A DNA stretch of 64,000 bases, taken from positions 1 through 64,000 of the forward strand of contig NZ_FOEF01000031.1 of the NCBI RefSeq assembly GCF_900110575.1. Direction: 5' to 3'. A model generated the notes under the pieces. That model saw only the letters and a program-made list of their open reading frames with translations, was not told the origin of the DNA and did not search any database. Source of the stretch: Amycolatopsis saalfeldensis (GTDB lineage: Bacteria; Actinomycetota; Actinomycetes; Mycobacteriales; Pseudonocardiaceae). Made by a program: the position numbers and the translations under genes. Positions within the stretch are counted from its first letter, which is position 1, and each line of letters starts with the position of its first letter. Positions 33,813 to 41,855 of this stretch are shown here, one piece after another.

Positions 33813-33902
33813 GAACAGCACCACCGAATTCTGTGAGATAGAAGTTTATCGCATTCTTTAGACCTCAAAACCGTATTTCTTGAATGGGGAGGGAGTTCCC
33901 CC

Positions 33903-34601
33903 GTGGATACTGCTTTGTCTTTTTCCCGGCCGCCGCAACAACGCGGCAGCGGCACGGCCGCCGCCGGGCGGCCGGAGGATGGTGATGGTCCGCGGGTGCC
34001 ACGGCGGCGGCGGTGGTGGCTGCTGAGTGTCGCGGTGGTGCTGGCCGCGGTGGTCGCCGTCGGCAACTACGCGCTGATCGCGGGGCAGGACGCCCGGGTC
34101 GAAGTCCTGGTGCTGACTCGGACCGTGAGCTGGGGCCAGCAGCTCGGTGAGGGTGATCTCGGGGTGGCGAAGGCCGTCCCGGACCAGCCGCTCGCTTCCA
34201 TCTCCGCGAGCGAGCGGGCCGGGGTTGTCGGCCGGGTGGCGCGCTCGACGCTGCCTGCGGGCAGCGTGCTGGCGCCGGGTCAGCTGTCCGCGCAGCCGGT
34301 CCCGGGTCCGGGTGAGCGGCTGGTCGGGCTCCCGGTGAAACCGGGCCACCTGCCGGCACGCGGTCTGGCTGCGGGGGATGTGGTGCAGGTCAGCCCGGTC
34401 GCGAGCGGTACGGGGACCGACGCGGGCTCGGCCCCGGCGAACGCAGCGGAGCCGTTCCGGGCGCGGGTGCTGGGCGTGGGCCTGCCGGATCCGAGCGGGG
34501 TGGTCACGGTCGATGTCGTGGTCGGCGCGGACGCCGCCCTGGCGGCGACCAGCGCCGCCGCGGGCCAGGTCGTCCTGGTCCAGCTCGGACCGGGCGCATG
34601 A
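33903..34601 (+). CDS. SAF-domain protein, CpaB/RcpC-like pilus assembly factor
   Basis: 232 residues, GTG start after GGGGAGGGAGTTCCCCC. One membrane helix (residues about 39-60) after an Arg-rich stretch, then an SAF domain (about 75-140; VLVLTRTVSWGQQLGEGDL and VARSTLPAGSVLAPGQL) as in CpaB/RcpC. Downstream is a beta-rich segment (LVGLPVKPGHLPARGLAAGDVVQV). In Gram-negative Tad systems CpaB helps secretin/pilus assembly. Actinobacteria lack a secretin, so this protein may act on the wall-side end of the pilus. Confidence 0.8.
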   Translation: MDTALSFSRPPQQRGSGTAAAGRPEDGDGPRVPRRRRWWLLSVAVVLAAVVAVGNYALIAGQDARVEVLVLTRTVSWGQQLGEGDLGVAKAVPDQPLASISASERAGVVGRVARSTLPAGSVLAPGQLSAQPVPGPGERLVGLPVKPGHLPARGLAAGDVVQVSPVASGTGTDAGSAPANAAEPFRARVLGVGLPDPSGVVTVDVVVGADAALAATSAAAGQVVLVQLGPGA

Positions 34602-34644
34602 GCCGGGACAACTGCTGTCGGGAAGGGCGGTGGAGGTGGTGGCG

Positions 34645-35472
34645 ATGATCACGATCATCTCAGGTAAGGGAGCGCCGGGCGCGACTACGACGCTGGCCGC
34701 GCTGGCGGTGTGCTGGCCGGCGCCGGTGCTGCTGGCGGATTGCGACCCGGCCGGGGGCGATCTGGCGCCGGGTTGGCTGGGTCAGTGGGTGGTGGACGGC
34801 ACGATCCGCATCGACCGCGGCGTGCTGTCCCACGCCACGGCGACCCGGCACGCGACAGCGGGGGATCCGGTGACGCTGATCGAGCACGTGCAGCCGGGGC
34901 CTCCTGCGCGGCACGTCGCTCTGCTGGCCGGGTTGACTGCGCCAGGCCAGGAGGCCGCGGTCAGTACCGCGGGCTGGACGCGCCTGACCTCGGCGCTGGC
35001 CGCGTTCCGGACCGCAGCCGGTCAGCCGGCGGACGCTCTGGTCGACCTCGGCCGTTACAGCTCGGCGACGCCGTGGTCGTTGCTGCTGGCGGCGGATGTG
35101 GTGCTGGTCGCGGTCCGGCCGACCCAGCGGCACGTGCTGGCCGCGCGCCCGCTGCTAGCCGATCTGGCCAAACGGATCGCGCCGCAGCGGCTGGGCCTGG
35201 CGGTATGCGCGACGACGCCGGCGGGCACACGGGAAGTCCGCGCGGCGCTCGGCCGGGAGGTCGCGGTCGAGGTTCCTGCGGACGTCCGGGCGGCGGCGGT
35301 GTTCTCCGACGGCGTCGATGGAGGCGTGGTGCCGTCGCGGTCGCCGTTGCTGCGGGGTGTGCGTCGCGCGGCGCGGCGCCTGCATGGCACCTATCACCGG
35401 TACACGCCGGCCGAACTGCGCGCACCGGCTCCGCCGACGTCGGCCCAGATGCTCATGGGAGGCGTGCGATGA
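34645..35472 (+). CDS. TadZ/CpaE-like ParA-family ATPase with altered P-loop
   Basis: 275 residues, ATG 34645; GGAGG 8 bases upstream supports this start. The deviant Walker A region reads ISGKGAPGATTTLAAL. The signature Lys is kept but the ATP-binding Lys of GKT is replaced, as in some CpaE/TadZ proteins. VLLADCDPAGGD is the switch I/Walker A' Asp pair, and RLGLAVCATTPAGTREV is a typical strand. TadZ localises the Tad machine at the pole. The stop overlaps tadA by 4 bp. Confidence 0.8.
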   Translation: MITIISGKGAPGATTTLAALAVCWPAPVLLADCDPAGGDLAPGWLGQWVVDGTIRIDRGVLSHATATRHATAGDPVTLIEHVQPGPPARHVALLAGLTAPGQEAAVSTAGWTRLTSALAAFRTAAGQPADALVDLGRYSSATPWSLLLAADVVLVAVRPTQRHVLAARPLLADLAKRIAPQRLGLAVCATTPAGTREVRAALGREVAVEVPADVRAAAVFSDGVDGGVVPSRSPLLRGVRRAARRLHGTYHRYTPAELRAPAPPTSAQMLMGGVR

Positions 35473-36977
35473 CGGTGCCGCACAACGGATACCACCCGGC
35501 GCATGGTCCCGCGGGCTACGAGCTTCCGGCCACCCTGCCGCAGCGCCACGGCCGCACGCTGGGAGCCACCGCGGTCCCGCACGTACCCGCCGCGCCGCGG
35601 AACGACGCGCCGGACGGGCGGCTCGATCCGGAGGTGGTTCGGGCGATCCGGGAGTCGGTCGCAGCCCGGCTGGAACGGGTCGCCGCTGGGGAGTCGCATG
35701 TGGACGTTCCGCTGTCGGTGCAGGAGCAGCAGGCGCGGATGCGGGCCTACGTGGCGGAAGCAGTCGCGGCCTGGGTGCAGCGCCGCGCCGCCGCGGGGCA
35801 GGCGCCGCTGCCGGTCGAGCAGGAGCGCCGGGTGATCCGGGCGGTGGTGGCGGCGTTGTCCGGGCTGGGCGCGCTGGAGGAGCTGCTGGACCGCGACGAC
35901 GTGGAGAACATCCACGTGCACGGCTGTGACCGGGTGCTGCTGGAGCTGTCGGACGGGTCGGTCGAGCAGTGGCCGCATCCGGTCGCCGACACTGACGCCG
36001 AGTTGGTGGAGATGCTCGCGGCGATGTTCGCCCGCCAAGGCCAGACGAGCCGCGAGTTCAACGCAGGGCGCCCGTTGGGGAACCTGCGGATCGGCGCGGG
36101 TGGCCCGCTCGGTGCCCGGGTGGCCGCGGTGATGGAGGTGTCGGATCGGCCCCGGGTCGCGATCCGCCGCCACCGCCTGGTCGACGTCGGCCTGGACGAC
36201 CTGACCACCAACGGCACCCTCGACCCGCTGTTGGCGTCGTTCTTGCGGTCGGCGGTGCGCGCGGGCTGCAACGTCATCGTCTCCGGCGGCCCGGCCGCAG
36301 GGAAGACCACCCTGCTGCGCGCGTTGTGCCGCGAGATCCCGGCGGCCGAGCATGTGGTCACCGTGGAGGAGGAGTACGAACTCGGCCTCCACATCGGACC
36401 CCGGCTACTGGTGACCCCGCTGGAAGCGCGCCCGGCGAACAGCGAGGGGATCGGGGAGATCTCCTTGGACGATCTGCTGAAGCAGACGTTGCGGCACTCG
36501 CCGAGCCGGGTGATCGTCGGCGAAGTCCGTGCCGGCGAAGTCACCGCCATGCTCCGCGCCCTCGGGAACGGCTCGGCGGGCGGGATGTGCACGCTGCACG
36601 CCACCAGCGGGGCGGCGGTGTTCGACCGGATCGCCGCGCTGGGGCAGCTGGCCGTCCCGCCGCTGGCGATCGAGGCCGCGCACCAGTGGACCGCCTCGGC
36701 GATCGACCTCGTCGTGCACGTCACCCGCACCGACCACCACACCTCCGCGGGGCGGCGGCGGGAGCGGTTCGTCACCGAGGTGATCGAGGTCGGCCCGGTC
36801 GGCGACGCCGGCCGCCCGGACACCACCCGGATCTTCGCCCCCCGCCCGGCCGACGGCCGCGCAGTCCCGGCGTACCCGCCGAGCCGTGATCTGCTGGAGC
36901 GGCTGGAACGTCACGGGTTCGACCGCACCCAGCTCGACACCTCAGGTGCTGGTTTCGTGGACGGGGTCGGGCGATGA
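35469..36977 (+). CDS. tadA: TadA/CpaF secretion ATPase
   Basis: 502 residues, ATG with ATGA overlap to the TadZ gene. The N-terminal domain (1-200) carries NIHVHGCDRVLLEL. The C-terminal ATPase has Walker A GGPAAGKTTLL (about 274-284), Asp box TVEEEYELGL, Walker B VIVGEVRAGEV (about 347) and His box TLHATSGAAVF. This is a complete hexameric type II/IV secretion-family ATPase that drives pilus assembly at the inner face of the membrane. Gene order tadZ-tadA-tadB-tadC is the standard one. Confidence 0.95.
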   Translation: MTVPHNGYHPAHGPAGYELPATLPQRHGRTLGATAVPHVPAAPRNDAPDGRLDPEVVRAIRESVAARLERVAAGESHVDVPLSVQEQQARMRAYVAEAVAAWVQRRAAAGQAPLPVEQERRVIRAVVAALSGLGALEELLDRDDVENIHVHGCDRVLLELSDGSVEQWPHPVADTDAELVEMLAAMFARQGQTSREFNAGRPLGNLRIGAGGPLGARVAAVMEVSDRPRVAIRRHRLVDVGLDDLTTNGTLDPLLASFLRSAVRAGCNVIVSGGPAAGKTTLLRALCREIPAAEHVVTVEEEYELGLHIGPRLLVTPLEARPANSEGIGEISLDDLLKQTLRHSPSRVIVGEVRAGEVTAMLRALGNGSAGGMCTLHATSGAAVFDRIAALGQLAVPPLAIEAAHQWTASAIDLVVHVTRTDHHTSAGRRRERFVTEVIEVGPVGDAGRPDTTRIFAPRPADGRAVPAYPPSRDLLERLERHGFDRTQLDTSGAGFVDGVGR

Positions 36978-37903
36978 CGGGCGTGTGGGCGGGTGCGCTC
37001 GGCGTGACCGCGGTCTTGGCCGTTGCTTGCGCGGTCTTCGCGTTCCTCCCGTCTGTCATGCCTGCGGCCGGGCCAGCCACACCGCGCCCGGCAGAAGGCT
37101 GGCGGGTGTGGGTGGCGCGGCTTCCGACGCGGCGCGTCGCGGTGGCGGTGCTGGCGGCCGGGGTGGTGTGGTGGGCGACCGGCTGGCCGGTTGCTGCCGT
37201 CCTGACCGTCGCCGGGGTAGTGGCCGTGCCGGTCCTGGCCCGCGGTCACGACGCGCAGCGGGTGATCACGCGGTTGGACGCGCTCGCGAGCTGGGTCCGG
37301 CGCCTGGCCGACCTGCTCGCCTCCGGCGCCGGCGGGCTGGAGCAAGCGATCATCAGCTCGGCCCGCACCGCCCCCGAGGCGCTGGCCACCGAAGTCGACG
37401 CCTTGGCGGTGCGGCTGCGCACCCGCGGCCTGGAGCCCGCGTTGCGCGCGTTCGCCGCCGATGTGGGCGACGAGGCCGCCGACGAAGTCGCTCTCGCGCT
37501 GATCTTGCGGGCCAGAGCAGGTGGCCGTGGCCTGGTCGACATCCTCGACGCCACCGCCACCGCCCTGGAACGCGAGGTGGTCGCCCGCCGCGACATCGAA
37601 GCCGACCGTGCGAAACCCCGCACCGACGTCCGCGCGATCCTCGGCATCACCGCGGTCCTGCTGACCGGGCTGGTGGCCTTCGCCCACGAGTTCCTGACCC
37701 CCTTCAACGACCTGCTGGGCCAGCTGGTGATGGCCGGGATCGGCGGCCTGCTGGGCGTAGCCGGCTGGTGGATGCACCTTTTGACCCGAATCCACCGCCC
37801 CGCGCGCCTGCTCGGAGCCGCCTCGCGCACCCCGCCCGGGACTCCGACACCGAAACCGACGTTGCACGCGGTCCCCGGCTCCGGTGCGGGGGTGCCGCGA
37901 TGA
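36974..37903 (+). CDS. tadB: TadB, type II secretion F-like membrane protein
   Basis: 309 residues, overlapping tadA by 4 bp. Membrane helices near residues 5-25, 55-80 and the C-terminal pair (about 218-270). The T2SSF domain lies between (RLDALASWVRRLADLLASGAGGLEQAI). With TadC it forms the platform on which TadA acts. The stop overlaps tadC by 4 bp. Length and layout are normal. Confidence 0.88.
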   Translation: MTGVWAGALGVTAVLAVACAVFAFLPSVMPAAGPATPRPAEGWRVWVARLPTRRVAVAVLAAGVVWWATGWPVAAVLTVAGVVAVPVLARGHDAQRVITRLDALASWVRRLADLLASGAGGLEQAIISSARTAPEALATEVDALAVRLRTRGLEPALRAFAADVGDEAADEVALALILRARAGGRGLVDILDATATALEREVVARRDIEADRAKPRTDVRAILGITAVLLTGLVAFAHEFLTPFNDLLGQLVMAGIGGLLGVAGWWMHLLTRIHRPARLLGAASRTPPGTPTPKPTLHAVPGSGAGVPR

Positions 37904-38805
37904 GTCCCGGGACGGTGGCGGTGCTGCTCGGTGCGCTGGCCGGGCTGGCGGTCGTGTGCGTCCTGCTGGCGGTGCTGCGCCCGGCGCCGGTCAATGTCGC
38001 TGCCGCGGTCGCGGAGCTGGACGACCGTACTCGCCGCCGCGCCGACGGCGCCCCGGACCAGGGCCGCTGGGCGGCTCGGATGCAGCGGCTGGCCGGGTAC
38101 TCTGCGCGGTCGTCGAACCGCTGGTGGGGCATCCCGGCCGCCGACCTCGACGTCCTCGACCTGCCCGCCGACCGCTACCTCGCCCGCCGCCTGGCCTGGA
38201 CCGCCGGCGCCATCGCCACCGTGCTCGCGGTCGCGGGGCTGGCGTGGTTCGGCGGTCTCGGATACCCGGGCACGGTCGTGGCGCTGGCCGTGGTCGCCGC
38301 GGCCGGGGGCGGGTCCGTGGTGCCGGTCCTGGCCGTGCGCGAGGACGCCACCCGGGCGCGGGAGGAGTTCCGCCGCGCCACCGCCGCCTATCTCGACCTC
38401 GTGGCGCAGGAACGCGCCACCGGCCGCGCCCCCAGCCAAGCCCTGGCCGAGGCCGCGGAAGTCGGGGACTCCTGGGTGTTCGCCCGGATCAGCCGCACCC
38501 TCTCCCGGGCGATCCGCGCCGGCCACACCCCCTGGGACGCGTTGTCCCGGCTGGGAAAGCGGATGGGCGTGGTCGAACTCGCCGACCTTGCCGACATCCT
38601 CGCCACCGCCGCGGATGGTGCCGCGATCTACACCACCCTGATCGCGAAAGCCGGTGCGCTGCGCGCCGCGGCCCTGGCCGCCGACAAAACCGACGCCAAC
38701 GCCCGCTCCCAGCGGCTCGCCCTGCCGGTGGCGCTGCTGCTGATCGCGTTCCTGCTGATGGTCATGTACCCGGCCATGATCCGCCTGATGACCGGCAGCG
38801 GCTAG
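37900..38805 (+). CDS. tadC: TadC, type II secretion F-like membrane protein
   Basis: 301 residues. Helix at 7-25, a pair at about 95-140 and a terminal helix (LPVALLLIAFLLMVMYPAMI) frame a T2SSF domain with AAYLDLVAQERATGRAPSQAL. It is the second platform protein of the Tad machine. 58 bases separate it from the pilin gene, the largest gap in this part of the operon, allowing a separate ribosome site (GGAG) for the pilin. Confidence 0.88.
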   Translation: MSPGTVAVLLGALAGLAVVCVLLAVLRPAPVNVAAAVAELDDRTRRRADGAPDQGRWAARMQRLAGYSARSSNRWWGIPAADLDVLDLPADRYLARRLAWTAGAIATVLAVAGLAWFGGLGYPGTVVALAVVAAAGGGSVVPVLAVREDATRAREEFRRATAAYLDLVAQERATGRAPSQALAEAAEVGDSWVFARISRTLSRAIRAGHTPWDALSRLGKRMGVVELADLADILATAADGAAIYTTLIAKAGALRAAALAADKTDANARSQRLALPVALLLIAFLLMVMYPAMIRLMTGSG

Positions 38806-38863
38806 ACAGGACAGAAGATCGTTACGGGACAACCGGTCCCGACATGAAAGGAGTTCGATACCC

Positions 38864-39118
38864 ATGTCTGACAAGAAAGACCGCGACCTCGTCGCCGTCC
38901 GGCGGCGCTCCGCGGAACTCGTGCCGGCCCTGACCGGGCTGGCCTTGGTGCTGGTCGCCACCGTGCAGGCCCGCTGGGAACGCGTGCGGGCCTCTGGCGA
39001 TAGCGGGTCGGAATCTGTGGAGAAAGCCGTGATCGCCGCTGTCAGCCTGGCCGTGGCCATCGGGCTCGTGGCCGCGGTCCGAGCCGTGGTGCAGCACTAC
39101 CAAGGGCAGCTCCAGTGA
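38864..39118 (+). CDS. Flp-type prepilin-like small protein
   Basis: 84 residues, ATG 38864 behind AAAGGAG. A charged leader (1-47) is followed by GSESVEKAVIAAVSLAVAIG. The Gly before SESVE would be the prepilin cleavage site with the conserved Glu at +5, and the next 20 residues are the hydrophobic pilin helix. The mature protein would be about 37 residues, as for class IVb Flp pilins. Such pilins usually have Tyr at +6; here it is Lys. It should be the main subunit, cleaved by the peptidase at 31583. Confidence 0.75.
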   Translation: MSDKKDRDLVAVRRRSAELVPALTGLALVLVATVQARWERVRASGDSGSESVEKAVIAAVSLAVAIGLVAAVRAVVQHYQGQLQ

Positions 39119-39150
39119 CCACCCAACCCGGCCGGAGGAGGGAGAACACC

Positions 39151-40098
39151 ATGGCACGCCGGGGAATCACTGCACGGGTGACGGCCGGCAGCATCGACGA
39201 GGAATCGGGTGGCACGTTGTGGAACCCGCATTTGTCCCTGGCTCGGCGTGTCTGGGAGATACGGCGCACCGTCTTCTCCCGTGAGGTTCCGTTCCTGGTG
39301 CTGGGTGGCGCGCTGCTTGTAGTGATCGGATTCGTCGCCGGGATGTGGGGGTTCGCGTTGCTCGGCGCGTTCATAGTGTTCTGCGGACTGGGTACCGGCC
39401 TGGCCAACCTCCGTTGCCTCACTCTCGGCCAGTGTGCCCATCCGGATGGGCTCTGCCGCCTGGACGAACGACCCGGCATCGCGTTGTTCCGTTCCCGTGA
39501 CTTCACGGGCATGGGGTCCATGGCCCGTGGCATCGCATCCCGGGCGATCGACGCGGTCGGCGAGCTGCACGACACCCCGGCACACGCCTGGCTGGATCCC
39601 GGTCTCCCGTCGACCGCCCACCGGCTGGCGTGGGAGGTACTGCACTGCCTGGACCGGACCCGCCGAGCCCGGACCCTGGCCTTCCAGCTTGCCCAGAACC
39701 CGGCCCACGCGGTCTTGGCCGGGGCGCTCGCCGAGGCCATCGACGCACTCGACCACCGGCTGGACGAGGCCGCGCAATCCTTGTCTGGGTGCGCCGTGCT
39801 GGCCCGCGAGTGGACCCGCGCGCTCCACGACGCCGAGTTACGTCGCGACGGTGAACAGGAACTCCGATCGACGCGGATGATCGCGCCCGACGCTCTGACG
39901 GCCGCGACGGAATCACTGCTGCAGCAGACCTTCTGCCGGGTGACCGCTGCCCGCGACCTCACCGACAGCGGCCCCTTCCCCTGGGAACAACCACGCACTA
40001 CCCGGTTTCCCAGTGCGGCGGGCCACCAGTTCACTGAGGCCGCTCGACGGTTCGGCATCCAGCGCAGGCTCACCGGGGAAGAGACGGGCTTGTCATGA
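39151..40098 (+). CDS. membrane protein of the Tad operon, unknown function
   Basis: 315 residues; ATG 39151 follows GGAGGAGGGAGAACACC and is preferred to GTG 39115, which overlaps the pilin stop. Two membrane helices near residues 45-90 (VPFLVLGGALLVVIG and LLGAFIVFCGLGTGL) separate a short N-terminus from a large soluble helical domain with few Cys. No family recognised. The conserved position between pilin and TadE genes argues for a role in the same machine. Confidence 0.6.
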   Translation: MARRGITARVTAGSIDEESGGTLWNPHLSLARRVWEIRRTVFSREVPFLVLGGALLVVIGFVAGMWGFALLGAFIVFCGLGTGLANLRCLTLGQCAHPDGLCRLDERPGIALFRSRDFTGMGSMARGIASRAIDAVGELHDTPAHAWLDPGLPSTAHRLAWEVLHCLDRTRRARTLAFQLAQNPAHAVLAGALAEAIDALDHRLDEAAQSLSGCAVLAREWTRALHDAELRRDGEQELRSTRMIAPDALTAATESLLQQTFCRVTAARDLTDSGPFPWEQPRTTRFPSAAGHQFTEAARRFGIQRRLTGEETGLS

Positions 40099-40520
40099 CC
40101 ACCAGTGACGAAATCGGCCGTCGTGTGACAGCGAACGATGTTCCCCTGACCGAGCAGCGAACCCTGGCAGCGCAACGGATCGGCGACCTCGCGCAGCAAC
40201 ACGCCGCCGTCGCGCACCAACTCGCCGCCCTCGAACGCGAACTCGGCGAGGTGCTCGCCGAGTCCACGGGCATCATCCGGATCGACGAGCTGGCCGACTT
40301 CACCGACATCCCCGCCGCCGACCTCACCCGATGGCTCGACGCCCTCAAACCCGCCGCTGCGAAACGAAAGAAGGCCACCGGCAACGCGCCCGCCACGAAA
40401 CGGGCCGTCGTCGAGCGGAAGCCGTCCGCTGCGGCAACGCCCACGGCTGGGAAGGAATCCATACTGCGCAGCCGTTCCGCGGGTGACACGCCCGCGCGGG
40501 ACATGGCACAGGTGTCGTGA
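40095..40520 (+). CDS. soluble charged protein of the Tad operon
   Basis: 141 residues, ATG overlapping the previous stop by 4 bp. N-terminal coiled coil (QRIGDLAQQHAAVAHQLAALE), then IRIDELADFTDIPAADLTRWLDAL, which resembles a small helix-turn-helix, and a disordered Lys/Ala/Ser tail. It may be a DNA-binding or adaptor protein. No family recognised. Confidence 0.6.
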   Translation: MTTSDEIGRRVTANDVPLTEQRTLAAQRIGDLAQQHAAVAHQLAALERELGEVLAESTGIIRIDELADFTDIPAADLTRWLDALKPAAAKRKKATGNAPATKRAVVERKPSAAATPTAGKESILRSRSAGDTPARDMAQVS

Positions 40521-40990
40521 TGCAGTCCCGTAGCATCGCCCGCGCTGACCGTCCTGTATGGACACGGTGGAGGGACCTGCCGGTCCGGGTTCGGGTGGAT
40601 GACCATGGGTCGGAGTCGGTGGGGATGGCAGTGGTGTTCCCCGTGGTGCTGGTGCTGATCCTCTCGGTAGTGCAGGGCGGCCTGTGGTGGCACGCGCACG
40701 CCGTGGCCGCCCAAGCCGCTCAAGCCGGAGTCGATGCCGGCCGCCCGGTCGGCGCCACCACCAGCACGGCAGCCGACGCGGCACGCTCGTTCGCCGACCG
40801 GGCGGGACACGGTGTACTCACCGCACCGCACGTCCACGCCACCGGCACCGTGACCACCGTCGAGGTCGCGGTGTCCGGCACCGCGATCCGCCTGCTCCCG
40901 ATCCCCGGCCTGGACTTTCCCGTCAGCGTCACCGCACGGGCGAGCAAGGAGCGATTCACCGTGTCCCCGGCTGCTGGCGGTGGATCGTGA
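40520..40990 (+). CDS. TadE-like pseudopilin 1
   Basis: 156 residues. ATG 40520 shares one base with the preceding stop; GTG 40517 is an alternative. An N-terminal basic stretch precedes the prepilin-like segment HGSESVGMAVVFPVVLVLIL (about residues 29-48) and a mature beta-rich domain with AAQAAQAGVDAGRPVG, typical of TadE. The signal is cleaved by the A24 peptidase in known systems. Minor pilin or assembly factor at the membrane. Confidence 0.75.
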   Translation: MQSRSIARADRPVWTRWRDLPVRVRVDDHGSESVGMAVVFPVVLVLILSVVQGGLWWHAHAVAAQAAQAGVDAGRPVGATTSTAADAARSFADRAGHGVLTAPHVHATGTVTTVEVAVSGTAIRLLPIPGLDFPVSVTARASKERFTVSPAAGGGS

Positions 40991-41445
40991 TCCGCCGAAC
41001 CCAGGCACGCCGTCTCCGTGCCGGGTCGGGGTGCTGGAGTGACGCTGGGTCGGTCAGTGTCGAAGCTGCCGTGCTGGTGCCCGGCGTGCTGTTCGTCGGG
41101 CTGCTGATCATCGCCGGCGCCCGCATCTCCTCCGCTCAGCAGGCGGTCGACAACGCCGCTGCCGCGGCCGCGCGGGCCGCGTCGCTCGCCCGCAGCCCCG
41201 CCGCCGCGCAACAGGCCGGCACGGCGGTGGCCCGTGAGCGGCTCGGGCGCGAGGGCCTCACCTGCCATACATGGAGCGTGTCGGTCGACGCCGGCCAGAT
41301 CGCCGTCGGCCACACCGGGCTGGTCCGGGTCGACCTGACATGCCAGGTCCCGCTCGCCGATCTCGCCCTCCCCGTCCCCGGCGGCACCCGGACGATCACC
41401 AGTACCTTCACCAGCCCCACCGATCCGTACCGGGGCACCCCGTGA
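40987..41445 (+). CDS. TadE-like pseudopilin 2
   Basis: 152 residues, GTG start with GTGA overlap. DAGSVSVEAAVLVPGVLFVG (about residues 18-37) is the class IV prepilin-like N-terminus, with Glu at +5 after the Gly of DAG; AARAASLARSP follows in the helix. Two Cys in the mature part (TCHTW, LTCQVP) can form a disulfide. A second TadE beside the first is common in actinobacterial Tad loci. Confidence 0.75.
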   Translation: MIRRTQARRLRAGSGCWSDAGSVSVEAAVLVPGVLFVGLLIIAGARISSAQQAVDNAAAAAARAASLARSPAAAQQAGTAVARERLGREGLTCHTWSVSVDAGQIAVGHTGLVRVDLTCQVPLADLALPVPGGTRTITSTFTSPTDPYRGTP

Positions 41446-41855
41446 CCGGCCGGCCGGTGCCGCGGGACACCGGGTCGGTGAGCGTGATGATCGCGGTCCT
41501 GGTGCCCGCCCTGTTGCTCGTGCTGGCGTTGGTGGTCGACGGCTCGGCGCGGCTGCGCACGATCGCCCGCGCCGACGCGCTGGCCGCCGAAGCCGCCCGC
41601 GCCGCGAACACCGCCATCGATACCCGCAGCCCGACCGTGGGGATCGACACCGCCACCGCCGCCCGCACCGCGGCCGGCTACCTCGCCGGCGCCGGACACC
41701 CCGGTCAGGTCACCATCACCGGCGCCCGCACCGTCCGGGTGACGGTCACGGTCACCGAGCCCACCACCATCGGTCTGCTCGGCGCCAGCGCCCAGGCCAC
41801 CGGCACCGCCGTGGCCGACCTCGGCGTCGGCACCCGCACCGGTAACCTCCCATGA
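41442..41855 (+). CDS. TadG-like pilus assembly protein
   Basis: 137 residues, GTG start with GTGA overlap. DTGSVSVMIAVLVPALLLVL (about residues 9-28) is a TadG/RcpC-type hydrophobic N-terminus, followed by DALAAEAARAANTAID and a short beta domain. It is much shorter than TadG of Gram-negative bacteria. The next gene starts with an ATGA overlap. Confidence 0.7.
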   Translation: MTGRPVPRDTGSVSVMIAVLVPALLLVLALVVDGSARLRTIARADALAAEAARAANTAIDTRSPTVGIDTATAARTAAGYLAGAGHPGQVTITGARTVRVTVTVTEPTTIGLLGASAQATGTAVADLGVGTRTGNLP

